The notes: generated from the sequence alone by a model not told the origin. A DNA stretch of 64,000 nt from Streptomyces bluensis (GCF_014650715.1 NZ_BMVM01000012.1:1-64000); one strand, 5' to 3'; shown: positions 17,809 through 26,432, counted from the first letter of the stretch. Translations and numbers: made by a program.

Positions 17809-19362
17809 TTAGCGGCAGCCGCACGTCGCCAGGGTCGAGGCTGTGTTGTCCAGGGCCTTTTGGGCTGCTGTGGGGTCTGCTGTTTCTGTTGCCATGAAGG
17901 CGAAGGCCAGGAGGCGGCCGTCTGCGTCGACGACTGTGCCGGCGAGGGTGTTCACGCCGGTCAGGGTGCCGGTCTTGGCGCGTACGACGCCGGTGCCGGG
18001 GACGTCGTCGGCGTAGCGGGTGCGCAGGGTGCCCGTGAAGCCGGCCACGGGGAGGCCGGTGAGGAGCGGGCGGAGTCCGGGGTGGGACGGGGAGGCCGCC
18101 TTGGCGAGGAGGGTGGTGAGGAGGCCGGCCGACAGGCGGTCGTCGCGGTTCAGGCCGCTGCCGTCGGCGAAGTGGGCGCCGTCCAGCGGGAGGCCGAGCC
18201 TGTCCAGTTCGGCGCGGATCGCCTTCTCGGCGCCCTCGAAGCTGGCCGGCTCGCCCGCGGCGAGTGCCGTCTGGCGGGCGAGGGCCTCGGCGATGTCGTT
18301 GTCACTGTTGGTCAGCATGCGTTCGACCAGGGTGGACAGGGGCGGGGACTGGACGGTGGCGAGGGGTTCCGCGGTCCCGGCGGCCTTCACCGGGGCGGAA
18401 GGTTTCGTCTTGACGCCCTGGTCCGCCAGCAGCTTCGCGAACGTGTCCGCCGCGTCTCCCGCCGGGTCCGTACCGCGGTCTGCCGGGCCGCTGGAGGAGC
18501 CGTCGCGGCGGGCCTCGTCGACCATCAGGGCGCTGACGGGCGCGAGGTTGGGGTTCACCCCGATGGGGTGCAGGGCGGGTCCGCTGTAGAGCGAGGTGTC
18601 GTACGAGAGCGTCACCTCGTCCACGCCGCGCTTCTTCAGGGCGGCGGCCGTGTCGGCGGCGAGGGTGTGCAGGGAGGCGTAACCGTTCGCGTCCTCATGG
18701 GCCGTCAGGGTGGGGTCGCCGCCGCCGACCAGGACCACCTCCTTGGAGCCGGGGTGCAGGACGGTCCGCGTTGCGATGCGGTGGCCGGGGCCGGCCGCCG
18801 AGAGCGCGGCGGCGGCGGTGGCGATCTTCGTGGTGGAGGCGGGGATGAGTGCCTCGTCCGCGCCGGAGCCGTAGAGCGTCTCCCCGGTCGTGACGTCGAC
18901 GACGGCGGCCGTACTGCGGGAGCCCAGCGCGGGGGCGCGCAGGAGGGGAGTGAGGACGTCGGCGAGCGCCTGCTTGGTGGGCGCGGGCATCGAGTTGCCG
19001 AGGCCCGTGAGTACCGGGGGCGCGCTCGGGGCCGCCTCGGGCGCCCCCGGGGCGTTACCGGAATCACGTCCGTGATCTGCGCCACCCTCGTGATCGCGCG
19101 AGGCCGCCCAGTCCCGCTCGGCCGTACGCTGACCCGAGGAGTCCCAGGGACCGGCCGCGGCCACCGCCCCGGCCGACAGAGCCAGGCCGAACGTGGCCGC
19201 ACCGGCGGTGAGCTGGAGGGTCGTGAGCTTCATGGAACGCGTCGCGACGGCTCGTGTGCCCTGTACGACGGCTCGCGCGGCGCTGACGGCGCGCGGTTTC
19301 GCGGCGCGTGCCATCCGCACCGCATACGGCCTCGCGGCTCGCCAGACCCTCGGCTCCGGCAC
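17809..19362 (-). CDS. dacB: D-alanyl-D-alanine carboxypeptidase/endopeptidase (PBP4 type)
   Basis: Penicillin-binding class C enzyme (family S13) that trims peptidoglycan cross-links. About 517 residues: a basic N-terminus and one signal/membrane segment (LTAGAATFGLALSAGAVAAA), an Ala/Gly/Pro-rich linker, then the catalytic domain. Active-site motifs are ASTTK (SxxK), SDN (in TNSDNDIAEALAR) and KTG (AKTGTLTG), in the right order. GTG at 19362 follows AAAGGGG at good spacing; the frame is open to GTG 19389. It is divergent from ppa. It ends in an unusual ATCGCR. Confidence 0.92.
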   Translation of the reverse strand: MPEPRVWRAARPYAVRMARAAKPRAVSAARAVVQGTRAVATRSMKLTTLQLTAGAATFGLALSAGAVAAAGPWDSSGQRTAERDWAASRDHEGGADHGRDSGNAPGAPEAAPSAPPVLTGLGNSMPAPTKQALADVLTPLLRAPALGSRSTAAVVDVTTGETLYGSGADEALIPASTTKIATAAAALSAAGPGHRIATRTVLHPGSKEVVLVGGGDPTLTAHEDANGYASLHTLAADTAAALKKRGVDEVTLSYDTSLYSGPALHPIGVNPNLAPVSALMVDEARRDGSSSGPADRGTDPAGDAADTFAKLLADQGVKTKPSAPVKAAGTAEPLATVQSPPLSTLVERMLTNSDNDIAEALARQTALAAGEPASFEGAEKAIRAELDRLGLPLDGAHFADGSGLNRDDRLSAGLLTTLLAKAASPSHPGLRPLLTGLPVAGFTGTLRTRYADDVPGTGVVRAKTGTLTGVNTLAGTVVDADGRLLAFAFMATETADPTAAQKALDNTASTLATCGCR

Positions 19363-19447
19363 GACCACCAGCCCCTTTCGCGACCACACACCTGCGTGAG
19401 GGACACTTAACCACCAGAACTATGTGTTGATCATGGAGGAGCCACCG

Positions 19448-19939
19448 GTGGAGTTCGACGTCACGATCGAGATCCCGAAGGGTTCGCGCAACAAGTACGA
19501 GGTGGACCACGAGACCGGTCGGATCCGCCTGGACCGGCGCCTCTTCACCTCGACCGCCTACCCGACCGACTACGGGTTCGTCGAGAACACCCTCGGCGAG
19601 GACGGGGACCCGCTGGACGCGCTGGTCATCCTGGACGAGCCGACCTTCCCGGGCTGCCTCATCAAGTGCCGTGCGATCGGCATGTTCCGTATGACGGACG
19701 AGGCCGGCGGCGACGACAAGCTGCTGTGCGTCCCGGCGACGGACCCGCGTGTGGAGCACCTGCGGGACATCCACCACGTCTCCGAGTTCGACCGCCTGGA
19801 GATCCAGCACTTCTTCGAGGTCTACAAGGACCTGGAGCCCGGCAAGTCCGTCGAGGGCGCCAACTGGGTGGGCCGCACGGACGCCGAGGCGGAGATCGAG
19901 CGGTCGTACAAGCGCTTCAAGGAGCAGGGCGGGCACTGA
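19448..19939 (+). CDS. ppa: Inorganic pyrophosphatase (family I)
   Basis: Hydrolyses pyrophosphate to drive biosynthetic reactions. The 163-residue soluble enzyme has EIPKGSRNKYEVDHETG, the family signature DGDPLDALV with its metal-binding Asp residues, YPTDYGFVENTLGEDGDPLD, and KDLEPGKSVEGANWVGR. The GTG start is set by GGAGGAGCC just upstream; the ATG at 19433 lies in the ribosome-binding site region. A strong stem-loop follows. Confidence 0.96.
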   Translation: MEFDVTIEIPKGSRNKYEVDHETGRIRLDRRLFTSTAYPTDYGFVENTLGEDGDPLDALVILDEPTFPGCLIKCRAIGMFRMTDEAGGDDKLLCVPATDPRVEHLRDIHHVSEFDRLEIQHFFEVYKDLEPGKSVEGANWVGRTDAEAEIERSYKRFKEQGGH

Positions 19940-19956
19940 CCCCCGGGCTCTGCGAC

Positions 19957-19995
19957 ACGGGCCGCCCGGTCCCCGACGGGGAACGGGCGGCCCGT
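19957..19995. terminator. Terminator after ppa
   Basis: Perfect 12-bp stem ACGGGCCGCCCG (19957-19968) with its complement at 19984-19995, 15-base loop, 18 bp after the ppa stop codon, followed by TTCGT. Confidence 0.75.
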
Positions 19996-20092
19996 TCGTA
20001 TGTCAGCCGAGGGCGGGTACGCATACTGGGGCCGGAGAAGGGAGGGCGTTCGCGAGAGCGGCGCCGGAGTAGTCGTGAGAAGGGGCGCGACG

Positions 20093-21790
20093 GTGACGTA
20101 CGCGGAGGACCGTAAGCCGCGGTCGGATGCGGCGCGCAGTGGCTATGCGCGCCCGGCGGGAGGCGTGGCTGCCGACGGGGAGACCACGTCCGAGTTCGCG
20201 ATCCCCGTGGGGCTGGATGTGGCGCCCGTGGCCGAGCCCGAGGCGCACACGACCTCGGAGTTCGCCGTCCCGGACGGGCTGGCGCCGCCGCAGCCCGGCG
20301 CCGCCGAGCCGGAGGGGTCGGCGTTCAGCCCGCCGAGCACCTACAGTTCCCGGCACGCCCCGCCCGCCTTCACCCCGCCCTCGGGGATACCCGTGGTCAG
20401 GCTGGCCAAAGAGCTGCCCTGGCAGGACCGGATGCGCACGATGCTGCGCATGCCGGTGGCCGACCGGCCGGCGCCCGAACCCGTGCACAAGGAGGAGGAC
20501 GAGCCGGGGCCCGCCATCCCCCGCGTGCTCGACCTCACCCTCCGTATCGGGGAACTGCTGCTCGCGGGCGGTGAGGGCGCCGAGGACGTGGAGGCGGCGA
20601 TGTTCGCCGTCTGCCGGTCGTACGGGCTCGACCGGTGCGAGCCGAACGTCACGTTCACACTGCTGTCGATCTCGTACCAGCCGTCCCTGGTGGACGACCC
20701 CGTGACCGCGTCACGGACCGTGCGCCGCCGGGCCACCGACTACACACGGCTCGCGGCCGTCTTCCGGCTGGTCGACGATCTGAGCGACCCGGAGACCGCG
20801 GTCTCCCTGGAGGAGGCGTACGGGCGGCTCGCGGAGATCCGGCGCAACCGGCACCCGTACTCCGGCTGGGTACTGACCGGCGCCGCCGGGCTGCTCGCGG
20901 GCGCGGCCTCGGTCCTCGTCGGTGGTGACGTGGTCGTGTTCGTCGCGGCCGCGCTGGGCGCGATGCTCGGCGACCGGCTGGCGTGGCTGTGCGCGGGGCG
21001 CGGGCTGCCGGAGTTCTACCAGTTCACGGTGGCCGCTATGCCGCCCGCCGCGATCGGGATCGCGCTCACCCTCGCCGGTGTGGACGTGAAGGCGTCCGCG
21101 GTGATCACCGGTGGGCTGTTCGCGCTGCTGCCGGGACGCGCCCTGGTGGCGGGTGTGCAGGACGGGCTGACCGGCTTCTACATCACCGCGGCCGCGCGGC
21201 TCCTGGAGGTCATGTACCTGTACGTCGGCATAGTCGTCGGCGTACTGCTCGTGCTCTATTTCGGCGTACAGCTGGGCGCCGAGCTGAGCCCGGACGCGGC
21301 GATGGCGGGGGCCGGCGAGCGGCCCTACTGGCAGACCGGCGCCGCCATGCTCCTCGCGCTCACGTTCGCGGTACTGCTCCAGCAGGAACGATCCACCGTG
21401 CTGCTGGTGACGCTCAACGGGGGCGTGGCGTGGGTGGTGTACGGCGCGATGCACTACGCGGGCGAGTTCTCGCCGGTGGCCTCCACGGCCGTCGCGGCGG
21501 GGCTTGTGGGGCTGTTCGGGCAGTTGCTGTCCCGGTACCGGTTCGCTTCCGCGCTGCCGTACACGACAGCGGCGATCGGGCCCCTGTTGCCGGGTTCCGC
21601 GACGTACTTCGGGCTGCTCGCGTTCGCCCAGAACGACGTGGACCGGGGGCTGGTGGGGCTGACCAAGGCCGCGGCGCTGGCCATGGCCATCGCGATCGGG
21701 GTGAACCTGGGGTCGGAGATCTCGCGGTTGTTCCTGCGGATCGGCTCCGCCGAGGGGCGGCGGGCGGCCAAGCGGACGCGAGGGTTTTGA
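20093..21790 (+). CDS. Threonine/serine exporter family protein (ThrE type)
   Basis: A 565-residue protein: a long hydrophilic N-terminus (about 1-140) containing two copies of a TTSEFA(I/V)P(V/D)GL motif, then the ThrE domain with a cytosolic part (LDLTLRIGELLLAGGEGAEDVEAAM, a hallmark of the family in shorter form LRIGELLLAGGEGAED) and ten or so membrane helices in two blocks (ThrE and ThrE_2). Corynebacterial ThrE exports threonine and serine. The GTG has AGAAGGGG at suitable spacing. It stands alone between two terminators; its last codons form part of a terminator stem. Confidence 0.88.
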   Translation: MTYAEDRKPRSDAARSGYARPAGGVAADGETTSEFAIPVGLDVAPVAEPEAHTTSEFAVPDGLAPPQPGAAEPEGSAFSPPSTYSSRHAPPAFTPPSGIPVVRLAKELPWQDRMRTMLRMPVADRPAPEPVHKEEDEPGPAIPRVLDLTLRIGELLLAGGEGAEDVEAAMFAVCRSYGLDRCEPNVTFTLLSISYQPSLVDDPVTASRTVRRRATDYTRLAAVFRLVDDLSDPETAVSLEEAYGRLAEIRRNRHPYSGWVLTGAAGLLAGAASVLVGGDVVVFVAAALGAMLGDRLAWLCAGRGLPEFYQFTVAAMPPAAIGIALTLAGVDVKASAVITGGLFALLPGRALVAGVQDGLTGFYITAAARLLEVMYLYVGIVVGVLLVLYFGVQLGAELSPDAAMAGAGERPYWQTGAAMLLALTFAVLLQQERSTVLLVTLNGGVAWVVYGAMHYAGEFSPVASTAVAAGLVGLFGQLLSRYRFASALPYTTAAIGPLLPGSATYFGLLAFAQNDVDRGLVGLTKAAALAMAIAIGVNLGSEISRLFLRIGSAEGRRAAKRTRGF

Positions 21791-21804
21791 ACCTCGCGTC
21801 CGCT
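21771..21804. terminator. Terminator overlapping the ThrE-type gene stop
   Basis: Perfect 13-bp arms AGCGGACGCGAGG (21771-21783) and CCTCGCGTCCGCT (21792-21804) surround the stop codon at 21788-21790, so the stem is partly coding. Such stop-overlapping stems tie termination to translation reaching the end of the gene. Confidence 0.75.
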
Positions 21805-21859
21805 GGGCCGCCTACCAGCTCGGTTCGTGCTGGCAGACGGCGACTGCGGCTTGTTCGTG

Positions 21860-21897
21860 GTTGATCGCGCAGTTCCCCGCGCCCCTTTGGGGCGCGG
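21860..21897. terminator. Extragenic palindrome / terminator of the DedA gene
   Basis: The sequence TGATCGCGCAGTTCCCCGCG runs into a 9-bp hairpin (CCGCGCCCC, TTT loop, GGGGCGCGG; 21877-21897) that abuts the DedA stop codon. The CGCGCAGTTCCCCGCGCCCC word is a common Streptomyces extragenic element, related to the one after dacB. Confidence 0.65.
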
Positions 21898-21898
21898 C

Positions 21899-22750
21899 TC
21901 AGTTCTGTGGGTGGTTCTGGCCATACGGGTATTGCTGCTGGGCGTACGGCTGGTCCTGCGGGTAGCCGTAGCCCTGCTGGGAGCCGTACGGCTGCTGTTG
22001 CGGGTAAGGCTGGCCCTGGTTGCCGTACGCGTCCTGGGGCTGCTGTGCCGGCTGCACTCGGCGCAGCTGGGTCGTCGCGTCGTCCATCATCGGCGGGACC
22101 GGGGCCGGGTGCTGGGTGGGCGGCTGGTTCTTCTTGGCCTTACGGGCCTTCAGGAACTCGATGATGATCGGGACGATCGAGAGGAAGACGATCAGGATGA
22201 GGATCGCCTCGATGTTCGTGCGGACGAACTCGATGCTGCCGAGCCAGGAGCCGAGCAGCGTGACGCCGGCGCCCCAGAGGATGCCGCCGACGATGTTGTA
22301 GATCAGGAACGTGCGGTACCGCATGCCGCTGACGCCGGCGATGATCGGCGTGAACGTGCGCACGATGGGCACGAAGCGGGCCAGGACCAGGGACTTCGGG
22401 CCGTGCTTCTCGAAGAACTCGTGGGCCTTGGTTACGTTCTCCTGCTTGAACAGGCGTGAGTCCGGGCGCTTGAAGAGCGCGGGGCCCACCTTCTTGCCGA
22501 ACATGTAACCCACCTGGTCACCGATGATCGCGGCGACGCAGATCAGCACGACGGCCAGCCACAGCGGGAAGTCCAGCGTCTTGGACGTGATCAGCATGCC
22601 CGCCGTGAACAGCAGCGAGTCGCCGGGCAGGAAGAAGCCGATGAGCAGGCCCGACTCGGCGAACACGATCAGGAGCAGGCCCCAGATGCCGAACGTGTCG
22701 AGCAGGTAGTTCGGATCCAACCAACTTGGTCCGAGAGCGAGCGTCGTCAC
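21899..22750 (-). CDS. DedA family membrane protein with Pro/Gln/Tyr-rich tail
   Basis: A 283-residue SNARE-associated/VTT (DedA) protein, a family tied to membrane potential and to flipping of lipid carriers such as undecaprenyl phosphate. The core shows FAESGLLIGFFLPGDSLLF, GDQVGYMFGKKVG, and the signature ARFVPIVRTFTPIIAGVSGM. The last about 75 residues are a low-complexity QPYGSQQGYGYPQ-type cytosolic tail not needed for the fold. Starts at GTG 22750. Convergent with the ThrE-type gene. Confidence 0.9.
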   Translation of the reverse strand: MTTLALGPSWLDPNYLLDTFGIWGLLLIVFAESGLLIGFFLPGDSLLFTAGMLITSKTLDFPLWLAVVLICVAAIIGDQVGYMFGKKVGPALFKRPDSRLFKQENVTKAHEFFEKHGPKSLVLARFVPIVRTFTPIIAGVSGMRYRTFLIYNIVGGILWGAGVTLLGSWLGSIEFVRTNIEAILILIVFLSIVPIIIEFLKARKAKKNQPPTQHPAPVPPMMDDATTQLRRVQPAQQPQDAYGNQGQPYPQQQPYGSQQGYGYPQDQPYAQQQYPYGQNHPQN

Positions 22751-22895
22751 GTTCCGGGCTCCTGTGGGATGAGGCGTAGTACGAGGCGTGGTACGGCGTA
22801 CAGCTGACCAAAGCTATCAACGCAAGGCGTCCTCGCCAGGTTCCACCGTCCCCTTCAGGATGCACTGTGCCCTCGCCTGGACAAAGCTGTGGCCC

Positions 22896-23261
22896 ATGGG
22901 CATCGAGGATTACGGCGGCGGCCAGCGTCCCCAGTCGGACGTCCTGGTCGTGACGACGAACGACGTACCCGGACACCGGGTCCAGCAGGTCATCGGCGAG
23001 GTCTTCGGACTGACGGTCCGCTCCCGGCATGTGGGGAGCCAGATCGGCGCGGGTCTGAAGTCGTTGGTCGGCGGCGAACTCAAAGGGCTCACCAAGACGC
23101 TCGTGGAGACCCGCAACCAGGCCATGGAACGCCTCGTGGAGCAGGCACGCGCGCGTGGGGCCAACGCCGTGCTGATGTTCCGCTTCGACGTCACGGAGGC
23201 GGCCGACGTGGGCACCGAGGTGTGCGCGTACGGGACGGCGTGCGTGATCGCACCGGAGTAG
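22896..23261 (+). CDS. YbjQ/UPF0145 family protein
   Basis: A 121-residue protein with the YbjQ fold: DVLVVTTNDVPGHRVQQVIG, GLTVRSRHVGSQIGAGLKS, the family signature GELKGLTKTLVETRNQAMER, and ARGANAVLMFRFDV. These form pentameric rings annotated as putative heavy-metal-binding; the function is unproven. The ATG at 22896 gives the usual MGIEDYGGGQ start, though the ribosome-binding site is weak. It converges on tipA across a strong terminator. Confidence 0.87.
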   Translation: MGIEDYGGGQRPQSDVLVVTTNDVPGHRVQQVIGEVFGLTVRSRHVGSQIGAGLKSLVGGELKGLTKTLVETRNQAMERLVEQARARGANAVLMFRFDVTEAADVGTEVCAYGTACVIAPE

Positions 23262-23272
23262 GCCGTGTCTCA

Positions 23273-23308
23273 GGTAAGGGGCGCCCTCCATTGCGGGCGC
23301 CCCTTACC
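23273..23308. terminator. Bidirectional terminator between ybjQ-type gene and tipA
   Basis: Perfect 14-bp stem GGTAAGGGGCGCCC (23273-23286) with its complement at 23295-23308 and an 8-base loop, between convergent genes whose stops are 53 bp apart. Confidence 0.85.
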
Positions 23309-23314
23309 GGCGGG

Positions 23315-24076
23315 TCAGGCCCCGTGCCGGGCCGCGTTCGCCGTGATGGCCTCCTTGAGGTGCTCGGCGAGGCCCGGCCGCATGGAGTCGTAGAACGCCT
23401 TGAAACGCTCGTCGGAGACGTACATCTCGGCGAGACCGACATGCATGTCGTACGGGCAGTCGTAGAACCACCCGCAGATGTGCTGCCGGTGCTCCTCGGC
23501 CAGGTCCATGGCCGCCTCGCCGGTCGCCGGCTCACCGGCGGCCATCAGGGCGTCGTAGCGTTCGCCCCAGTCGGCCACCTCGGCCTGCATGCGTTTCCAG
23601 TCGTCCTTGGTGTACGAGGCGGCCCGGCGCTGCGTCTCGGCGTAGGCCTCGGTGCCGCCCCAGCGCTGCTCCGCCTCCTCGGCGTACTGTTCCGGGTCCT
23701 TGTCCCCGAAGACCTCGAACCTCTCCTCGGGCGTGAGGTTGATCCCCATCTTGCGTGCCTCCATGGCCTGTTCCACGGCCGCGGCCATCTTCTGCAGCTT
23801 CTCGATCCGGGCGGTCAGCAGCTCGTGCTGGCGGCGCAGGTGCGCGCGGGGGTCCGTGTCCGGGTCGTCGAGCAGGGCGGCGACCTCGTCGAGCGGAAAG
23901 CCGAGCTCCCGGTAGAACAGGATCTGCTGCAGCCGGTCGAGGTCGGCGTCGCCGTAACGCCGGTGGCCCGCGTGGCTGCGCTCGCTCGGCACGAGCAGGC
24001 CGATGTCGTCGTAGTGGTGCAGGGTGCGCACCGTGACTCCGGCGAAACCGGCGACCTGTCCCACGGAGTAGCTCAT
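23315..24076 (-). CDS. tipA: TipA-type MerR-family multidrug-binding transcriptional activator
   Basis: 253 residues, the length of S. lividans TipAL. Residues 1-70 are a MerR winged helix (YSVGQVAGFAGVTVRTLHHY), followed by a coiled coil (about 75-108) and the TipAS antibiotic-binding domain (about 110-253; MGINLTPEERFEVFG ... HICGWFYDCPYDMHVGL). In S. lividans TipAS is also made separately from an internal start; here Met110 (near 23749) lies at the matching place and would give 144 residues. Cys201 and Cys207 are candidates for the residue that reacts with thiopeptides. GAAGGGAG precedes the ATG. The gene has a MerR-type promoter. Confidence 0.93.
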   Translation of the reverse strand: MSYSVGQVAGFAGVTVRTLHHYDDIGLLVPSERSHAGHRRYGDADLDRLQQILFYRELGFPLDEVAALLDDPDTDPRAHLRRQHELLTARIEKLQKMAAAVEQAMEARKMGINLTPEERFEVFGDKDPEQYAEEAEQRWGGTEAYAETQRRAASYTKDDWKRMQAEVADWGERYDALMAAGEPATGEAAMDLAEEHRQHICGWFYDCPYDMHVGLAEMYVSDERFKAFYDSMRPGLAEHLKEAITANAARHGA

Positions 24077-24110
24077 CGCCGTCCGCTCCCTTCTTTTCGG
24101 TACGCACCTC

Positions 24111-24141
24111 AGCCTGGGCCCTCACGTCGCGTGAGGTGCAA
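24111..24141 (-). promoter_or_regulatory. tipA promoter with MerR-type operator in a 19-bp spacer
   Basis: On the minus strand a -35 TTGCAC (24136-24141) and a -10-like CAGGCT (24111-24116) are 19 bp apart. The long spacer holds a dyad, CCTCAC-GTCGC-GTGAGG (24120-24136). Overlong spacers with a central dyad are the hallmark of MerR-activated promoters, where the activator untwists DNA. TipA should bind here and activate its own gene. The dyad is only about 36 bp from the divergent glutamate decarboxylase start. Confidence 0.75.
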
Positions 24142-24171
24142 GTCCCCCGCCCTGGACTTACCGTCGGATGC

Positions 24172-25596
24172 ATGCCCCTGCACCGAGGTGACGCCGCCAA
24201 GGAAGGCCCGAGCGACCGGCGCACGCTGCGCGTGAACCCCTTCTACGGGGAGGCCAACCCCGTCGGCGGCATGACCGAGGCGCCGCCCACACACCGGCTC
24301 CCGGACGCGCCGCTGGCCCCGTCGACGGCGTACCAGCTGGTCCACGACGAACTCATGCTCGACGGCAACGCGCGGCTGAACCTGGCCACCTTCGTCACCA
24401 CCTGGATGGAGCCGCAGGCCGACGTCCTGCTGGCCGAGTGCCGGGACAAGAACATGATCGACAAGGACGAGTACCCGCAGACGGCCGAGCTGGAGCGGCG
24501 GTGCGTGGCGATGCTCGCCGACCTGTGGCACGCGCCCGATCCGGGGGCGGTCGTGGGCTGTTCGACGACCGGGTCCAGCGAGGCGTGCATGCTCGCCGGG
24601 ATGGCGCTCAAGCGGAGGTGGGCGCGCCGGAACGCCGACCGGTATCCCGCGAAGGACGTGCGCCCGAATCTCGTGATGGGCGTCAACGTGCAGGTGTGCT
24701 GGGACAAGTTCTGCACCTTCTGGGAGGTGGAGCCCCGTCAGGTGCCCATGGAGGGCGACCGTTTCCACCTCGACCCGCAGGCCGCGGCCGAGCTGTGCGA
24801 CGAGAACACGATCGGGGTCGTCGCCGTCATGGGGTCGACCTTCGACGGGTCGTACGAGCCGGTCGCCGAGCTGTGCGCGGCGCTGGACCGGCTCCAGGAC
24901 CGTACGGGACTGGACGTGCCCGTCCATGTCGACGGTGCCTCGGGAGCCATGATCGCGCCCTTCCTCGACGAGGACCTGGAGTGGGACTTCCGGCTGCCGC
25001 GGGTGGCGTCCATCAACACGTCGGGGCACAAGTACGGGCTCGTCTATCCGGGCGTGGGGTGGGCGCTGTGGCGCTCGGCCGCCGAGCTGCCCGAGGAGCT
25101 CGTCTTCCGGGTCAACTACCTGGGCGGCGAGATGCCGACGTTCGCGCTCAACTTCTCGCGTCCGGGCGCCCAGGTGGTCGCGCAGTACTACACGTTCCTG
25201 CGGCTCGGCCGCGAGGGCTTCCGTGCGGTGCAGCAGACCACTCGGGACGTGGCGCGGGGCCTCGCGGACCGTATCGGCTCGTTGGGTGACTTCCGGCTCC
25301 TCACCCGGGGCGACGAGTTGCCCGTGTTCGCCTTCACCACCGCGCCGGACGTGACCGGGTACGACGTCTTCGACGTGTCCCGGCGGCTGCGCGAGCACGG
25401 CTGGCTGGTGCCCGCGTACACCTTCCCGGCGAACCGTGAGGACCTGTCCGTGCTGCGGGTGGTCTGCCGCAACGGCTTCTCCTCCGACCTGGCCGAGTTG
25501 CTCCTGGAGGACCTGGGCCGCCTGCTGCCCGAACTGCGCCGCCAGCAGCGTCCGCTGACCCAGGACAAGAAGGCGGCCACGGGCTTCCATCACTGA
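24172..25596 (+). CDS. gadB: Glutamate decarboxylase
   Basis: PLP enzyme converting glutamate to GABA and CO2. 474 residues with the family order: LNLATFVTTWMEPQADVL, GCSTTGSSEACMLAG, FCTFWEVEPRQVP, HVDGASGAMIAPF (PLP ring-stacking and Asp), and the lysine in SINTSGHKYGLVYPGVGW that forms the Schiff base. The C-terminus ends GFHH, as in many Gad proteins. The ATG at 24172 has no clear ribosome-binding site. It is divergent from tipA and shares its operator region, so co-regulation is possible but unproven. Confidence 0.92.
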   Translation: MPLHRGDAAKEGPSDRRTLRVNPFYGEANPVGGMTEAPPTHRLPDAPLAPSTAYQLVHDELMLDGNARLNLATFVTTWMEPQADVLLAECRDKNMIDKDEYPQTAELERRCVAMLADLWHAPDPGAVVGCSTTGSSEACMLAGMALKRRWARRNADRYPAKDVRPNLVMGVNVQVCWDKFCTFWEVEPRQVPMEGDRFHLDPQAAAELCDENTIGVVAVMGSTFDGSYEPVAELCAALDRLQDRTGLDVPVHVDGASGAMIAPFLDEDLEWDFRLPRVASINTSGHKYGLVYPGVGWALWRSAAELPEELVFRVNYLGGEMPTFALNFSRPGAQVVAQYYTFLRLGREGFRAVQQTTRDVARGLADRIGSLGDFRLLTRGDELPVFAFTTAPDVTGYDVFDVSRRLREHGWLVPAYTFPANREDLSVLRVVCRNGFSSDLAELLLEDLGRLLPELRRQQRPLTQDKKAATGFHH

Positions 25597-25652
25597 CGGT
25601 GGCTTGGCTGCCTGGGCCTGCTTGGCTTGCTCCGCCCGCTTCGCTTGCTTCG

Positions 25653-26432
25653 TCAACGGCTGAGCTTCGCGAACCTCCGTACCGCCAGCGGGAAGAACAC
25701 CGCGAGCAACGCCACGGGCCAGAGGACCGCCGCCCACACGTGTCCGGGCTCGGCCCCCGGGCTGCCGAACAGGTCCCGTACCGCCGTCGCCGTGTGGGAC
25801 ATCGGGTTCCACTCGACGAGCGTGCCCAGCCAGCCGGGCATGGACTCCGGTGCCGCGAGGGCGTTGGACAGGAAGCCGACCGGCCAGACCAGGATCTGCA
25901 CGGCCTGCACCATCTCCGGTTTCCCGGCCACCAGGGCCAGGTGGATGCCGATCCACAGCATCGCGAAGCGGAAGAGCAGGAGCAGGCCCACGGCTCCCAG
26001 GAAGGCCGGGAAGCCGCCGTGCGCGCGCCAGCCCAGCGCGGACCCGACGCCGACGAGAACGGCCACGACCAGCACCGACTGGAGCATGTCGGCGGCCGCA
26101 CGGCCCACCAGCACCGCCCCGCTCGCCATCGGCATCGAGCGGAAGCGGTCGATGACGCCCTTGTCGAGGTCCTGCGTGACGGCGATCATCGTGCCCTCCA
26201 GGCCGAAGGCCATGGTGAGCGCGAGCATGCCGGGGACCAGATAGTCGCGGTACTCGCCGCTCACTCCCCGCCCGCCGCCCATCAGATAGCCGAACATCAG
26301 CAGCAGCATCACCGGGAAGACCAGGTTGACGACCACCTGGACCGGCTGCCGTCCCCAGCGGGCGAGTTCACGGCGGGTCATGGTCCAGGAGTCGGTCAGG
26401 GCGTGGGTGTTGGTGGCCATGCTCATGCTCAT
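25653..26432 (-). CDS. ABC-2 type exporter permease (DrrB-like)
   Basis: A 259-residue permease with six hydrophobic segments and the ABC-2 signature region (ALAAPESMPGWLGTLVEWNPMSHTATAVRDL) typical of daunorubicin-resistance DrrB. The start ATG overlaps the stop of the upstream ATPase gene (ATGA). Together they form a two-component exporter. The 57-bp stretch after its stop is a Leu/Ala-codon-like low-complexity sequence with no gene. Confidence 0.9.
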   Translation of the reverse strand: MSMSMATNTHALTDSWTMTRRELARWGRQPVQVVVNLVFPVMLLLMFGYLMGGGRGVSGEYRDYLVPGMLALTMAFGLEGTMIAVTQDLDKGVIDRFRSMPMASGAVLVGRAAADMLQSVLVVAVLVGVGSALGWRAHGGFPAFLGAVGLLLLFRFAMLWIGIHLALVAGKPEMVQAVQILVWPVGFLSNALAAPESMPGWLGTLVEWNPMSHTATAVRDLFGSPGAEPGHVWAAVLWPVALLAVFFPLAVRRFAKLSR

